This document shows positions 9,991-22,300 of a stretch of 64,000 nt of DNA, piece by piece. The notes under the pieces are model-generated. The model did no database searches, was not told the DNA's origin, and saw nothing but the letters and a program-made list of their open reading frames with translations. The position numbers and the translations under genes are program-made. The DNA is from Prostheceraeus crozeri (lineage: Eukaryota > Platyhelminthes > Polycladida > Euryleptidae), in the NCBI GenBank assembly GCA_907163375.1, contig CAJQUW010002158.1:62001-126000 (forward strand), read 5' to 3'. Numbering within the stretch: position 1 is the stretch's first letter; each line of letters begins with the position of its first letter.

Positions 9991-12979
9991 TAATCCATTT
10001 ATTCATTTTCTTGCATCTTCTTTATCCATTCAGAAACTGATCTTAAATGTTGTCCTAGCTGGAACATAAGGAAGTCACAATGCTGTTCAGATGCCTGTTG
10101 GTCCTACAATTACGTAAGACTCGTCTGCGCACAGCAATTCACATATGAAATAGTTTCCCCGTCGCTCGCCGCTGAACCGACCTTCTTGTCATCAGTCACA
10201 TGACAAAGAGGATGCGAGCCGGTACTGTTTATCAAGCAGGCGTCATTTATTTGCTAGTCGACTCCCACTGCATCGTGATATATGGTTGTACGCATATCAG
10301 TCAGCAAACTCACCGGCATCAATATATTGTGATATCTGCAGTCTCAAATTGCGAATTTATAAAACCTTTAACGCCGCTTCAAGTCAGTAATTTGTGTTTT
10401 GGACATTCAGAGGAATTCTGTCGTAATTCGATTATGCCTACATTTTGGAAATAATTTCCGGTATATCTTCATCTGCAGGACACGTCTTGATTCGCATTTA
10501 ATTGCAGACTCAGTGAAGTACGTACTACACTGTCTTTATATTTTTGCTGAAAACCATCAAATTCATGTGATATTGATTATTGCTCTAAAGTCAAAGGGAA
10601 TGCAAATTTGATCAAAGATTTGGACCCGCTACAGGTGAGATGTTCATTTTGATAATTACAACAGTCATTGCATGAGCTCATTATTGCTGTATAAAGTTTC
10701 ATTAGGGTGAAGATGCCTTGTTTTGACATGTAGGTATGTTGTGGCTAGAACCAAGTAAACTGATGTTCCGTTCAAGGTTAAAATATTTTTCTTTTTCTAA
10801 TATATTTCGAGATCATCGTCAGACAAGTGAATCGCAGTTAAGGTAAGCGATAATTTCAACCATGCAAACTGATATGTGACATAGAAGAGAGCTTGAACCA
10901 AACACTTTGGCATGGTTATTCACTGACTTCCTTTTCATTTAAATTTGTTAAGTTTGATAACTGTCCTGTCAGACTGGAGTTTATGGTCTAACTACCGATA
11001 AATTGTAATCCTATACAATCTGTTTCAATTTTTGTAATGTTATTCATCTCATTACTTGAGCCATCCCTACTATCCATATGCTACTATAGCTTACATGTTC
11101 ATGAATTTATTGTCTACCTAAAATATGATTCACTTGTTTGAGGATTATCTATGAGTAGGCTACATAGATAAAAATATCTTGCAAAAAGGAAAATATTCTT
11201 ATTTTGAACAGAACATTAGTTTACTTGGTTCTTGCCATACCCACAAAGTTAAATTCCAAACAGGTAACAAATTGCCTGTTATAATAAATTCCAAAAATAA
11301 TACAGAATTCATGCAGAAATGCAAATGATACATGAGGTGTTTTTGAATTTTGATTTATTAGGATTTTAAAAATATACTGGATGCTGAATTAATTACAATC
11401 TATGGCAATTTATTATGATCATATGGAAATGCCAATGATACTTTGTTGAGGTGCTATGTATTTTAATTCATTTGGGATTTGAAATATACCGGACACTGAA
11501 GTAATCTTGAATGAAATTTCTGTTCGATTCTGCTTCGTGTCAATTGCGGCCGGCACATGTATAGCCTAGATGAGGGAAAGTCATTATTATATTTAATTAA
11601 CAGCAATAACTAACTATGCAATAAATTATCTTCAAATTATGCACTTACTTCTTTGTTTATGCATTCAAGTGCAAAACTGAGCTTGTATTTGTATAACTAT
11701 TTAGCCTACCAAACATAATTCGAACGTTTGAAATATTCAAGATAAATGTACATCACATAAATTATTCAAAGTAATCTTATATAACGTTGCCATAGATACT
11801 CCTGTCCAACTATCAAAATTGTATCTTAAATGTAAGAGCTAAGGTCTTAAGCAGATTAAAATGAAAAGTTTCGCATGTTTATTTGACGTCACGTGACTAA
11901 ACGGCTCAATATTTAGGTCTCGAAACTGAACTGCTAATCATAGGCCTACCGGTTTGTGCCATAGATAATCATCTACCCGCGTCAGTTGTAGCTTTACGCA
12001 GAGTTTTACGACAGCCTACTTCTTAAATTGTCGTCACGACAAATAGTTAAATTTGACTCAAGTTATGAAACAGAGTAACATGCTGGTTTTTTTACCGTTT
12101 TCATCACCTTAAAGAATCAGCGGACTTTCAATGTTATTGTTGGTTTGAAATGAATGTCTTTTTTGCTAAAAATAGTGATTGTTTGCGGCTAAATTTTGCT
12201 AAATGTTAAGTAATGCGGCGATAGATAGCATGAAATCCTTACATTCTGCAATGAATACTATAAAATATTTTTTATTGTTCAGGGTAATCTTCTTTCTCAA
12301 CCCGTTGGTGAAAATCCCACTCAAGAAAGGACGATGCGTGAATTCAAAATTAAACTCACTCATGAGTTCATGAAGAGAAATGTGTGAGAAAAGATTTTAT
12401 GTCAATAAAGACATTGGATGACGTGATTTTTTTCATTGAAATTGGACGTGGTTGTATTGTAACCTAATTTACTATTGATTTTTGTACACAATAAAATCAC
12501 AAAAATCTTGTAAGACCTGTAACAAAATGCAAGTAGATAATTTTTAAAATGAGTAGATCTACTGACAAAATTACGTAAAATTACAGAAATGTCGTCAAAA
12601 CACACAATTTCGCATGTTGAAGAAATGGATATAGGTCGTAGTAAAACGAGATGAACAAGTAATTTTACGGACAAGTGCAGTTATTGCACTTATTTTTATA
12701 TGTAAAATAAGATACTAGTCTCTGTAAAAACACCGATAGTACGTTAATCTACAGTACCTGCCGTCAACTAACGGTCTCTAGCATGGTACTATCACGCGTT
12801 TTAGTCTGTTAATTTACAGAGCATCCGTCAACAAATTGACTATAGCACGTGTTATTACGTGCTATACTACGTAAAACTTGAAAACGGATCTGGGTCCGTC
12901 CAGTAAAATACATGTGTCGGGTCCGTAATTTTGTTTCCCGGACCCGGGCCTGTTTTTCTACAGAACTTTTTTTACAGTG

Positions 12980-13170
12980 TACGACGATGCAGCAGGTAGT
13001 CTGCGGCACCACTAATAGTGGAGATGCAGTAATCAAGACCGTACAATGCAGGGGAGGAGATAACACTTTTCACGTGGTGCCTATGACCTGAGCGATGGAT
13101 TGAGTGGATTTGCCTAAGTGCGGAAAAGCAGGTGCACACAATAGGCTACTTGATACATCTGATTTGAATG
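12980..13170 (-). pseudogene. CR1/L2-like LINE reverse transcriptase scrap, upstream part
   Basis: The minus-strand frame reads VCTCFSALRQIHSIHRS, then YGLDYCISTISGAADYLLHR, the familiar order of CR1/L2 reverse transcriptases (SALRQIRSIRRS...LDYGNATLAGLPxYLLxRLQSVxN). A stop lies just upstream (near 13150-13155) and the finger and palm region with the YxDD box is absent, so this is a short fragment. It is continuous with 8146-7853 once the inserted element is removed. Confidence 0.65.
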
Positions 13171-14690
13171 ACAATTGAGTCAAAACTCACAGTGATCAGT
13201 ATAGAGACTGGGAGGAAAAAACTTGAGTCAACACAAGAGGGATTATGTGGGACACATTGAGATCATTGTTTGGAGTTTAACCATAAATGCTACTTCTTTC
13301 GAGAATTCAGAAGCAGATGATTGCCTTTTAGCCAAAAAACAACGACATCTTGTCAGAAACGCGTGAACCTTAGAGCTCTGGTTCAAAGACAACAGGCATG
13401 AGTCGCAATTTTGAATATTATCTTCGTTGACAGCCAGATTAGAGATGTGTAACAGCTATGAATTGAAACCGGAACTTGACACGAAAATTTTGCTGGTACA
13501 AATAAACCGAGCACAACCCCAAATATTAAATTAAAAAATCAAACTATTGCGGCACCGTGGATAATGCATTCCCCAGAATTTGGGTTTGAGCCTTTGTGAA
13601 GTACACAGATAGTCTGTCGTCATTGATTCGATTAATCAGGATCGAATGCAATCGCGCCGACGTAAATTGCAGATTGATCACGAATACGGATGTAGCAATA
13701 ATAATGAAAAAACATTTTTCTTAGCTATTTCGATTCGGTCCATCACTGCCTGCATATGTCGCATCATTAGAAGAATGCAGCATATTAATAACATCATTGC
13801 TCACTTCTTAGAAGATTTGTGTCATGTAATTGACTACAATTACAAATTACTTGCTTAAAATGCAATTGATTAGATTTGCAAATAAATTACTCCGTTTTTC
13901 TTCAATTACTTTGTCATTACTTAAGATAATTGTCAGCATCACACTATATGTTTCTCTACCACTTCTTTTTCAAGGTGTATTTTCTTAGGTTAATTACAAT
14001 TGCACACCGGAAAAAGCAGACACCGCTTGATATTAAATTACAACCTTTTTTCCCCCAACTGTCTTCGCTTTTCATCTCTACTAGGATTCAAACTGACGAG
14101 GCAGGATTTAGATATCGAGATTTGTGGCTTCTAGAAGACTTTATTAGGATGGAAATTACATCTATGCTAGGTTTTGAACTGACTTGAAGATTTCAAGTTT
14201 GGTTTTTAGTAGAATATATTTGCTTCGCACGGAGTTGGGGTTAAGCTTGCAAAAGTATAATTAGTATAATTACCTGGTAAAGATGTATATTTCTTTGGAA
14301 TAATGCCGGCAGTATATGGCAGCTCTGCAAACTGTAGTGATAAAATGAATTGCCTTGAGCATTGCTTTCAACTACATTTGGCAAAATTTGAAAACTATTG
14401 CATCGCTGCAATGTGACAGCTGGGACAATGCGTAGCAGCCGGAGCATGCATGTTTCGCCCTCTTCTGACCGTTATGGCGATTTGCTCGAGATGTGAAACG
14501 CATGGTCGTGCATACTCTTAGTCAACCAAAATGTAATTTGATTTATGCCACAACTTGGAGTTGTCCAGGCAGAACTTAGGGCTTGACCTTGTCTTTGTTT
14601 GGTGCAATTTATGATCTCACTGGAGAATTAGAAAAATATATGGAAATTGCGAATGATGTCATTGTAGCGCATTAACATACCGTGTTTTAA
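13171..14690. other. No gene recognised (intron of the multi-ubiquitin-like gene)
   Basis: AT-rich, only short chance frames (the longest about 85 codons), no inverted or tandem repeat that I could see. Confidence 0.6.
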
Positions 14691-16093
14691 CCCTATCAGG
14701 ACCGGGCGATTTTTAGCGTCGTAGGACAGGGGGGCATAAAATGCTATTGAAATTTGCATTTTCATTTTCTTCATTTTTCATGAATCTATGTATATTTTTT
14801 GACTCTTCAAAAATTGTTCATTGCAACTAAGGTGTCCATGCAAACTTTTGCTCACGTGTGTTATAAGCATAATATTCTGCGTTGATTTTAGTACTCTAAA
14901 CAGCAATTTGAAATTTGAACGTAAATATTGTCTTTTCATGCATTATTGCATTCATTGAGTAGGGATATGTAGGTAGAGTGTCGACTAAAAAAAGTATCTG
15001 TATACAGTGAACAATTTTTATATCAAAATATTCAGTTTTTTGCGGAGATTACGTTCCCGTGGTCCAAATAAAAATATTTGAGCACTTTTGAAAAAGGTCA
15101 AAATCTACCAATTTAGATACTACCGAGATGACTCTCCTATATAAGTAGTATGAAACAAGTAGGAATGAATATTTGCTAATAAGCATCCTAACTAGGCGGA
15201 AATCACGCTGATTATCAAGGAAATTTCATGAATTGTATTATAATGGAAGTCTTCATGAAAAAGTCGCGATATTATTCGTGGTCTCTTGGCTGAAATTTCA
15301 AGTTTTTAATTCAATTTTCAGCGGCATGATTTCATGATTCGATCACTAAATTCATGCTTCATTTCTGGAATCTGAATAGTGATGTGGAACCATTTACATC
15401 CTTCAAAGTTAAATGAAGTCATTGTCTTTGATTATGTGATTTTGCTCTACCAGTGGCAGGTAATTGTCCGTGATATGATCACGCTTGAGAAAATGCTCTT
15501 GAGGATGAGCATGAAACTAATAGGAACCCATCGCATTGCTAAACACTAAACCTTCAAGGCTGTCATGAGAATCTGTGAAATATCGTCATTCCTTCTGCAT
15601 TACAATCATGATCACTCAATTCCGCTGCAATTTCCTCAAAACTACAAAATTTGCATATCTCACATTTGTTGACAATTCCACCTGTATCTCCCTTGAGTTC
15701 ATTTAATAAAATCGAAAGTGTATACACATTGGGGATTTAATAAATGCGGAGTTACCACTCTACCTAATATTCCTACTCTATGATTGCATTTTTCCATCTT
15801 TACAAATGTCTCGTTGCAATAACTTGTTCGCTATAAAGACACGGTTATCATACATTCAATCTTTCGAATTGTGATGCGTATTTTGCATTATTCTGTGGGC
15901 TTCATATCTAAAAATTCACATCAAAACTTCAGAATATCACATTTTCATTTACAGGTACATGTATGCATTACATGTACAGTTGTGCATGTTCAATGCACAT
16001 GCACTCATTTTTGGGAGATGAGATGAATGTATATGCTACGCATGTGTTATGTATGTCTCTTACGCGGGTTCTTCAATTGAGGACTTATGTCAC

Positions 16094-16166
16094 TCGTCGA
16101 TAGCTCATTTGGTAGAGCGTTGGCCTAGAATGCCAGAGGTCGATGGTTCAAATCCACCAAGACGCG
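16094..16166 (+). pseudogene. tRNA-like sequence (degenerate tRNA gene or SINE head)
   Basis: An A-box-like TAGCTCATTTGGTAGAGCG forms a D arm (GCTC/GAGC), followed by an anticodon arm (TTGGC/GCCAG) with a 7-base loop CTAGAAT, nominally anticodon AGA, and a B-box GGTTCAAATCC. The T stem has one mismatch and the acceptor stem pairs only in its middle. A serine tRNA should have a long variable arm, which is absent, so the anticodon is probably not meaningful. Best read as a tRNA pseudogene or a tRNA-derived SINE head. No A-rich or LINE-like tail was recognised. Confidence 0.55.
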
Positions 16167-17320
16167 CAGCTATTTTCCGTCTGTTAAATTAATAATTTTG
16201 AATTGCGCATACATGAACATCATTGAGATATGATACAAAAACATTATATCAATAATAATTAATCCTACTCAAAATGAAACCATCCATTTTCTAAAACGCA
16301 CTTTTAAAATGACCTTACAGTAAGTCAATTTTGCCCAAATCTTTACTGAAAGTTCAACATACAGACCGTTTCATAGATAATTTCACAAAAAGTTTACCTA
16401 TTTTCAAATGTAACTTTCGTTTTGAAGTCCTGGTTCAATTTTAATAAACGATATGCCATATAAAAACTTTATGTTCCACAGATTATTTTGTCATACATTT
16501 TACTTTCTTCAGTGGTCAAGAAAATAGAGCGTTAGACAGCATTTTTTTAGTGAAAACTGACAGACAGTGTGAGCTATCACTCTGCTTCATCATGATGTAG
16601 AGATTTTAAGATTGGTTGAATGTACAAAAATATGCGGTACAAATAGGTTTTACAAAAAAAATGCTGCTAAAAAAGTCTGACATGATCTTTTCATTGAAGA
16701 TGCTCAATGTCAATAAGCTTTACACTAAGTGAAAGGATGTGTTCAGTACTTTGATTTGGCTGAGCGATTAGGTTGTGTATGTTCAGTTGTGGTCAGCAGA
16801 CACAAAAGTATGAATTTTTGGTCAATTCATTCACAGATGCCTACTGACAAAATTACGCAAAACAGCAAATTAAGATTATCACTATTCAATCAGGCTTGTG
16901 TTAAGCCTTCAGATGATATAATTATTTTTCGAATTTCGACAGAATTTGGTACAGTCTTACTCAATTAACACGTTTCGCTGATTCTTCGCTAACTTTCGCG
17001 TTAAAAATGTTTTTAACAGTCAATTGCCTACAACATAATAATTTTTGCTGCATTTACGCTAGCGCTTTCGAGTTTGGGTTTAAAAGAATGCTGGTGACAT
17101 CAGTTCCAAGAATATGTAAGTTTTGTCACGATCTGCCCATCCATTCACTGGCAAACTTCAAATTCGTTTTGTTTCCACACTCACGACATCGGGTGAGTCA
17201 TCATTTCCCTCGGTGGAGGTCAGGATTTCGAATCCTTGATCTGCGCGCACGCAAAGGCTTGGCGTCAGACTGAGACTCGCCACCTGTTCACAAACAATAG
17301 CAATCTCTTCACGTCGTATA

Positions 17321-18055
17321 GTCCGGCAGCCAGAACGAGTTTCTGCAGGGAACGAGGCCGAAAGTGAGACTTTCACAGGATGATGCACACCCTATGCCTA
17401 CTACGAATTCATGCGTCTGCCGAGTTCTAGTGAGTTCCTCTTCTTGTCAGACAGGATCAAAGAAAAACACATGTACATGTAAATCCAATGAGACGCAGAT
17501 TGCAGCTTTTGGCAAAAATGAAAATTTGTATGTTTTCGTTTATAAACTGGAAAGTATCAAGTCTCCAGTCATAATTTTTGACAAGGAGTGTCTTCAGGTC
17601 ATTCCCTATCATGTGCATGTGCTATTATCATGGATCTGATCGGGAATGTATGTGAGAATGTGGTTGAATGTGGATAAAGCTGTTCAAAATGTCTATGGTT
17701 GCCGGCATTTAGAGGCCCGCCAAATCTGTATATGTAAAGCTTTATAGACAGGGGTGCATGAACATGATAGGAAATGACCTGAAGACATTCCTTGTCAAAA
17801 ATTATGACTGTAGACTCAATACTTTCCAGTTTATAAACGAAAACATACAAATTTTCATTTTTGCCAAAAACTGCAATCTGCGTCTCATTGGATTTACATG
17901 TACATGTGTTTTTCTTTGATCCTGTCTGACAAGAAGAGGAACTCACTAGAACTCGGCAGACGCATGAATTCGTAGTAGGCATAGGGTGTGCATCATCCTG
18001 TGAAAGTCTCACTTTCGGCCTCGTTCCCTGCAGAAACTCGTTCTGGCTGCCGGAC
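17321..18055. mobile_element. Palindromic MITE family B, copy 2, with ~290-bp near-identical arms
   Basis: TA-flanked (17319-17320, 18056-18057), ends GTCCGGCAGCCAGAACGAG and its mirror. The arms, about 17321-17610 and 17766-18055, are almost perfect reverse complements around a ~155-bp centre. As a result the same chance peptide is encoded on both strands, and neither copy should be taken as a gene. Transcription would give a very long RNA hairpin. The arms are far better matched than those of copy 1. Confidence 0.9.
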
Positions 18056-18514
18056 TAGTAGTTGCTGCGCCCGATAAGTGAATCGACAAGACCTTTAGCA
18101 ACTCATTCAATGATGACAGGAAACGGAGCAGTTATGACATGACGACAATGACATGATCAACTATGACATTATCATGAATAATTTTTCTAATCATTAATTA
18201 CTTCATTTAATTAGGCACACCACACTTTCCTAAACCAAGCAAGTGTCTCGGCTGACCAAGTGAATAAGTTTAGTAATCAATTACATGAGCTTAAGCAGCT
18301 TACGGCTAAATTTGATAATATGATAATTTGATAATTGATAATTTGAGAATAAGCAAGAGATAAAAGAGCTTTTCGGGTTGTGCAACGATTTAGGCAACGG
18401 ACTGTACATACAAGCTAAAAGTCACAAAAAATTGAACATTTATCTGACTTATTTTTGGAGATATAAAAAAAAGTTGATAAGGGTGGCATTTTGTCCCCTC
18501 CCCTCTCCTGAAAG

Positions 18515-19319
18515 CAGGGGTCATCAATTAATTTCATTTATCAATTAATTTATTGTATTCAACTCAATATCAATTAATTGATTGTTTTCAATTCCAATTA
18601 TCAATTGATTGATTGCTGTATGTCCAAATATCAATTGATTGATTGATTCATAATCAATTAATTGGTTCAATTATTTTATCAAGTTTCACTCCATTGTAAT
18701 ATATAGCATTACAATTCACCTAAGATTTTCGCTTCTTCCTGCGCATCCACTATACAAAATTCATTCTGCTGACTCAATCTGACACTTCTCAACTCTCTGA
18801 TCTACTGTATATTCTTCAACATGATTGACCTTACTTGTCAAGCTTCGAGAGTCGTTATCCATGGTATTTGAAATTATGTTGATAAAGTAGCCTAGTATTA
18901 AGCTGAGAGTTCATAAAACGATGATAATTATTGAAATCTGAATCAGTAAAATCAGTGAACATCAAAACTATGGGGATGCACAATGATCATACAATATTAA
19001 TACCGGCATTTTAACTGATTGAATCGAGTTCCAATATGAATACAATTATTCTAGGCTAACTCTATTTTATAAAAATATAGGCCTACATGTTTTTCCATTG
19101 ACTAGTTAATAATTATCGATCAGTTAATTGATAAATTCAATTATCAATTAATTGATTGTCTGTAATTCCAATTACCAATTAATTGACTGCCCAGGAGTCC
19201 AATACCAATTAATTGATTGGTCAAACTTTCAATTAAAATTAATTGATTGGTAAAAATATCAATTACAATTAATTGATTGGACTGAGCAATTAATTGCAAT
19301 CAATTTTTGATGACCCCTG
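18515..19319. mobile_element. hAT-like MITE built from ATCAATTAATTGATTG repeats
   Basis: Ends CAGGGGTCATCAA / TTGATGACCCCTG (with a short run of differences inside) and an 8-bp target duplication, CCTGAAAG (18507-18514) and CCTGATAG (19320-19327), differing at one base. Both features are those of hAT elements. The interior is dominated by self-complementary ATCAATTAATTGATTG units at both ends and unique AT-rich sequence in the middle. No coding frame. Confidence 0.8.
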
Positions 19320-19333
19320 CCTGATAGGGTAAA

Positions 19334-22300
19334 GGCAGCATTTGGATGTGCGTCTGCAATGTTCAATATATGTAATGGATTTGGGCGGAAGGCGTATATG
19401 ATTGAGAAAAAGACACACAAATCTCTCCCGAAATATAAGTACGCACGTATATTTCCGGATCAAAAATTAAAGTAGATAGAAAATGCATGGTAAAAGTCGG
19501 AAAATGCTTCGCGTGCTTGGGCACTGCCTTTCTAAATGATTCTTACAGTAGGTGCAACAACACCCTCGTGATGCATATTTCCGGCTTACGAGGATCGATC
19601 AAACGAGATTTCAGCAAGCTCCTCTCATTCACACACTTCAAACTTCAAGAATTGTCTATTGAATCTGTCTATGTTATCACACGGATTACAGAATTTTATA
19701 TGATCATTCAAGGCGCAATGACAATCGCGTTTAATAATGCTATTTCAATGTTCGCTATAGCGCTTTTCATATATATTTAGAATGACAGAATTTACATTCA
19801 AATTCATAAACAACACATGATTTATCACAATTATACTTATCAGGAACTTTGGCACAGATTTCATAGTGTCTATGTTTTTTACACGGACCATTTCTTTCAA
19901 AAAGCCTGACGCACCTTTTTATTTCTAGTAGTTACAAAGTTGATGTCCAATTACGAACGCTATCATTAATTTTTCTTACTTAACTATCACTGATAGAGAG
20001 CAACTTCATTGTGCACTTTCTACTTGTAAATTTTCTATTATTTTACGATCAATTAATTTGTGTTTAATTTTTAGCTTAGGCCTACATCGTTATTAACACT
20101 ATATCCGTTCGACTTTTAATTATTCTGCATTTTTCAATGTCTGCCTTCATCAAATAGGGATGTTGCATTATACACACACATCGTTTGTACTGTATATAAG
20201 ACAAACAGAAGCGGCCCCAGCTCAGAGGTATGAGGCCGCAGAGATGGAATCGTCTGTCGCTGTTACTTTAGAGGTGATGCGATTCTATCTCAGCCATTGT
20301 ATTGGATGTTAGAGAGACGTGGAGAGATGTGTCTCCCTTTGGCTTGCGTGATTGGACAATCACACGCCCTGCGCAAGGAAAGTTGTATTAGGGAACACAT
20401 GCTATACCGTTTTCACATTGAAGACGGAACATCTGCCAAGTGGAAATTACCTATCTTTGACTCAAGATCTCTCCGTGATGAATTCATCAAATGGAAATAT
20501 TATTCACATCGTTCGAGTCCTCACGATCTAAATTTACTGACTGTGTACGTTCAATGCGGTGTCAATGATCTAGTTCGTCATAATTCAGGCTTGACTTTGC
20601 AGTTCGTTAAATGGAAAATGGATCTTCTTGTCCCTCGCGACCAGTTCTGAGCGTAACCATCAATATTAAAAAAATGTCATCTCTAGAGCAAAGCACTCAG
20701 ACAAAGCAATTTATCCCTGTGCATGAAGCACACCAACATGGAAATCCGACACTCTGTATTAATAATGGACTAGAAAAGACATGGTCATCGGAAGCAATAG
20801 AACGTCGTGGACATATGTTGGCACGACATCGCTAACTAAACGATGGCGGCTTCCAGTGGATGAAAATGGGAAGGTATCGGTAGCTTGTCAGTGTACTTTG
20901 TTAATATTCACAACTATTATCATCTCTCTTTGTGAATGAAATAATTTTGATAATGGAAGTTGCTATGGAGCAACTGAAATATTCATGCAATGCTTATACA
21001 AATTATTGAATGTCAGAAAAATTGGAGATGTGATCTAGGAGTGAACTATGTATATGTTACAAGCACAGAATTAAATATTTTGTTTATCTGCTTCGGTTTG
21101 CTAGAAGTGTGATTAATACGAAATCGCCGGCACATCGAGGAACCTATTAAGTGGGCAAAAAGGAATTCCTTATACCTTACAGAGATAGGAAGAAGTCGTG
21201 CGTCACTTGTGGATTAATGTGAGTTCCAGCATTGAAGTGCTTCGATTGCCACAGCACAAGTTTTCTCCATAATGTTGGCCTTCCGATCATTATCAAAAAA
21301 AAGTAGCAGACGTACGAAAATTAGTTCACTTGATGATTTCACCATCGGCTTCTCACCATTCCTTACATAGTGCATACACTGAATCGAATGTTAGCTAGAC
21401 GACGTGTGTCTTGGTGTATGCGAAGTGACATCACAGCATGCAGGTATCTAATTTAAATTAATTAATTTAATTAATTTCTATTGAAATTAATATTAATATG
21501 TAAGCGGTACACGAATTATCCATTCGAGAAGGAGCAAGTTGTCTAATTCTGTGATGTGCCATTTCGATATTAAGGCTACATATAACCCTTCCTTTCTAGG
21601 AAACCGAAGCGCGCGCAGATGAATCTAATTCTGTGGTTACAAGAGATTTCTTGGAACAATAGAACTGAACATAAAGAGAATAGAAATCATGATAAGTAGT
21701 GGATGTAGAACAAGAATTAATAGACATGAAAAATATAGAAATATGTACATGTCGGTAAATAAAAATTGCAAGTAAAAATAAAATGAAGACATTGTTAAAA
21801 GTTCCTATATCACAAAAGGGAGAGGAGATTCACCTGAGCATCCTTTAGTTAAACTAGATTCTGTTCTGATTAAAAGGGATCCATTAACTTTCGTTTTGCG
21901 TTGTTTCTTTCAATCACAAGTATGTTTCACTTTATCGATGATTTTGGATTATTGTTATGGATGTGTTGTACATGTTGGTAAAATGTAGATGAAGAGTTTC
22001 TAGTATGTTCATTTATACGAGATCTTATTGTTCTTGAAGCTTCGACGATATAAAATCTGTAGGCTGAATTCTCACACATCTATGAACTGTCGCCATGTCA
22101 CCACGTTCAAGTTGGTGACTTTCCTTATCTTTTCGGGCGGAAGGGCAAGGTTTGATTAGCTTGAGGCCGAGATCCCCATTTGTTTTCCTGCTAAGCACTT
22201 TTTCACTTACTTCTTGCAAGGTTCTAATCTTCAGAAGGATGACAGTCCTACAATCAGATCTAATAGGTAGTAAAATGTCTCTCATTCTACATGTGTATGT

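Larger units (their letters stand above)
8147..12979. mobile_element. 4.8-kb TIR element (CACTGTAAAAAAAG ends), non-coding
   Basis: The first 21 bases (CACTGTAAAAAAAGTTCTGT and one more) are exactly mirrored at the right end. TA flanks both sides (8145-8146 and 12980-12981). Removing the element with one TA restores the frame of a LINE fragment across the join (HRR|MQS), which directly supports insertion with a TA duplication. Subterminal regions carry many ACGTAAAATTACGTG-like palindromes and CGGACCCGG-type words. No frame over about 90 codons lies inside, so it is non-autonomous, or two end fragments around foreign DNA. Superfamily unassigned. Confidence 0.8.
14691..19329. mobile_element. 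Interval bounded by piggyBac-like ends (TTAA-CCCTATCAGG)
   Basis: The left end reads TTAA then CCCTATCAGGA, followed by a G-rich block with GGGGGGCATAAAATGC. The right end, read inward on the other strand, is CCCTATCAGGA, GAGGGGAGGGGA and CAAAATGCC, and its outer flank is TAAA in place of TTAA. A hAT-like MITE (18515-19319) is inserted inside the right end. Subterminal GTAGGTAGAGTG-like words occur inverted at about 14965 and 15755. No transposase was found. If real, this is a large non-autonomous element; alternatively two end fragments lie near each other. Confidence 0.45.

Noticed and set aside
17195-17245. GGATTTCGAATCC resembling a tRNA T arm
   Set aside because: No A box, D arm or acceptor stem could be aligned, so it is at most a fragment.
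17364-18012. Two similar predicted proteins on opposite strands (start MRLSQDDAHPMPTT...)
   Set aside because: They are the same DNA read in the two arms of the palindromic MITE; no family resemblance and no independent support.
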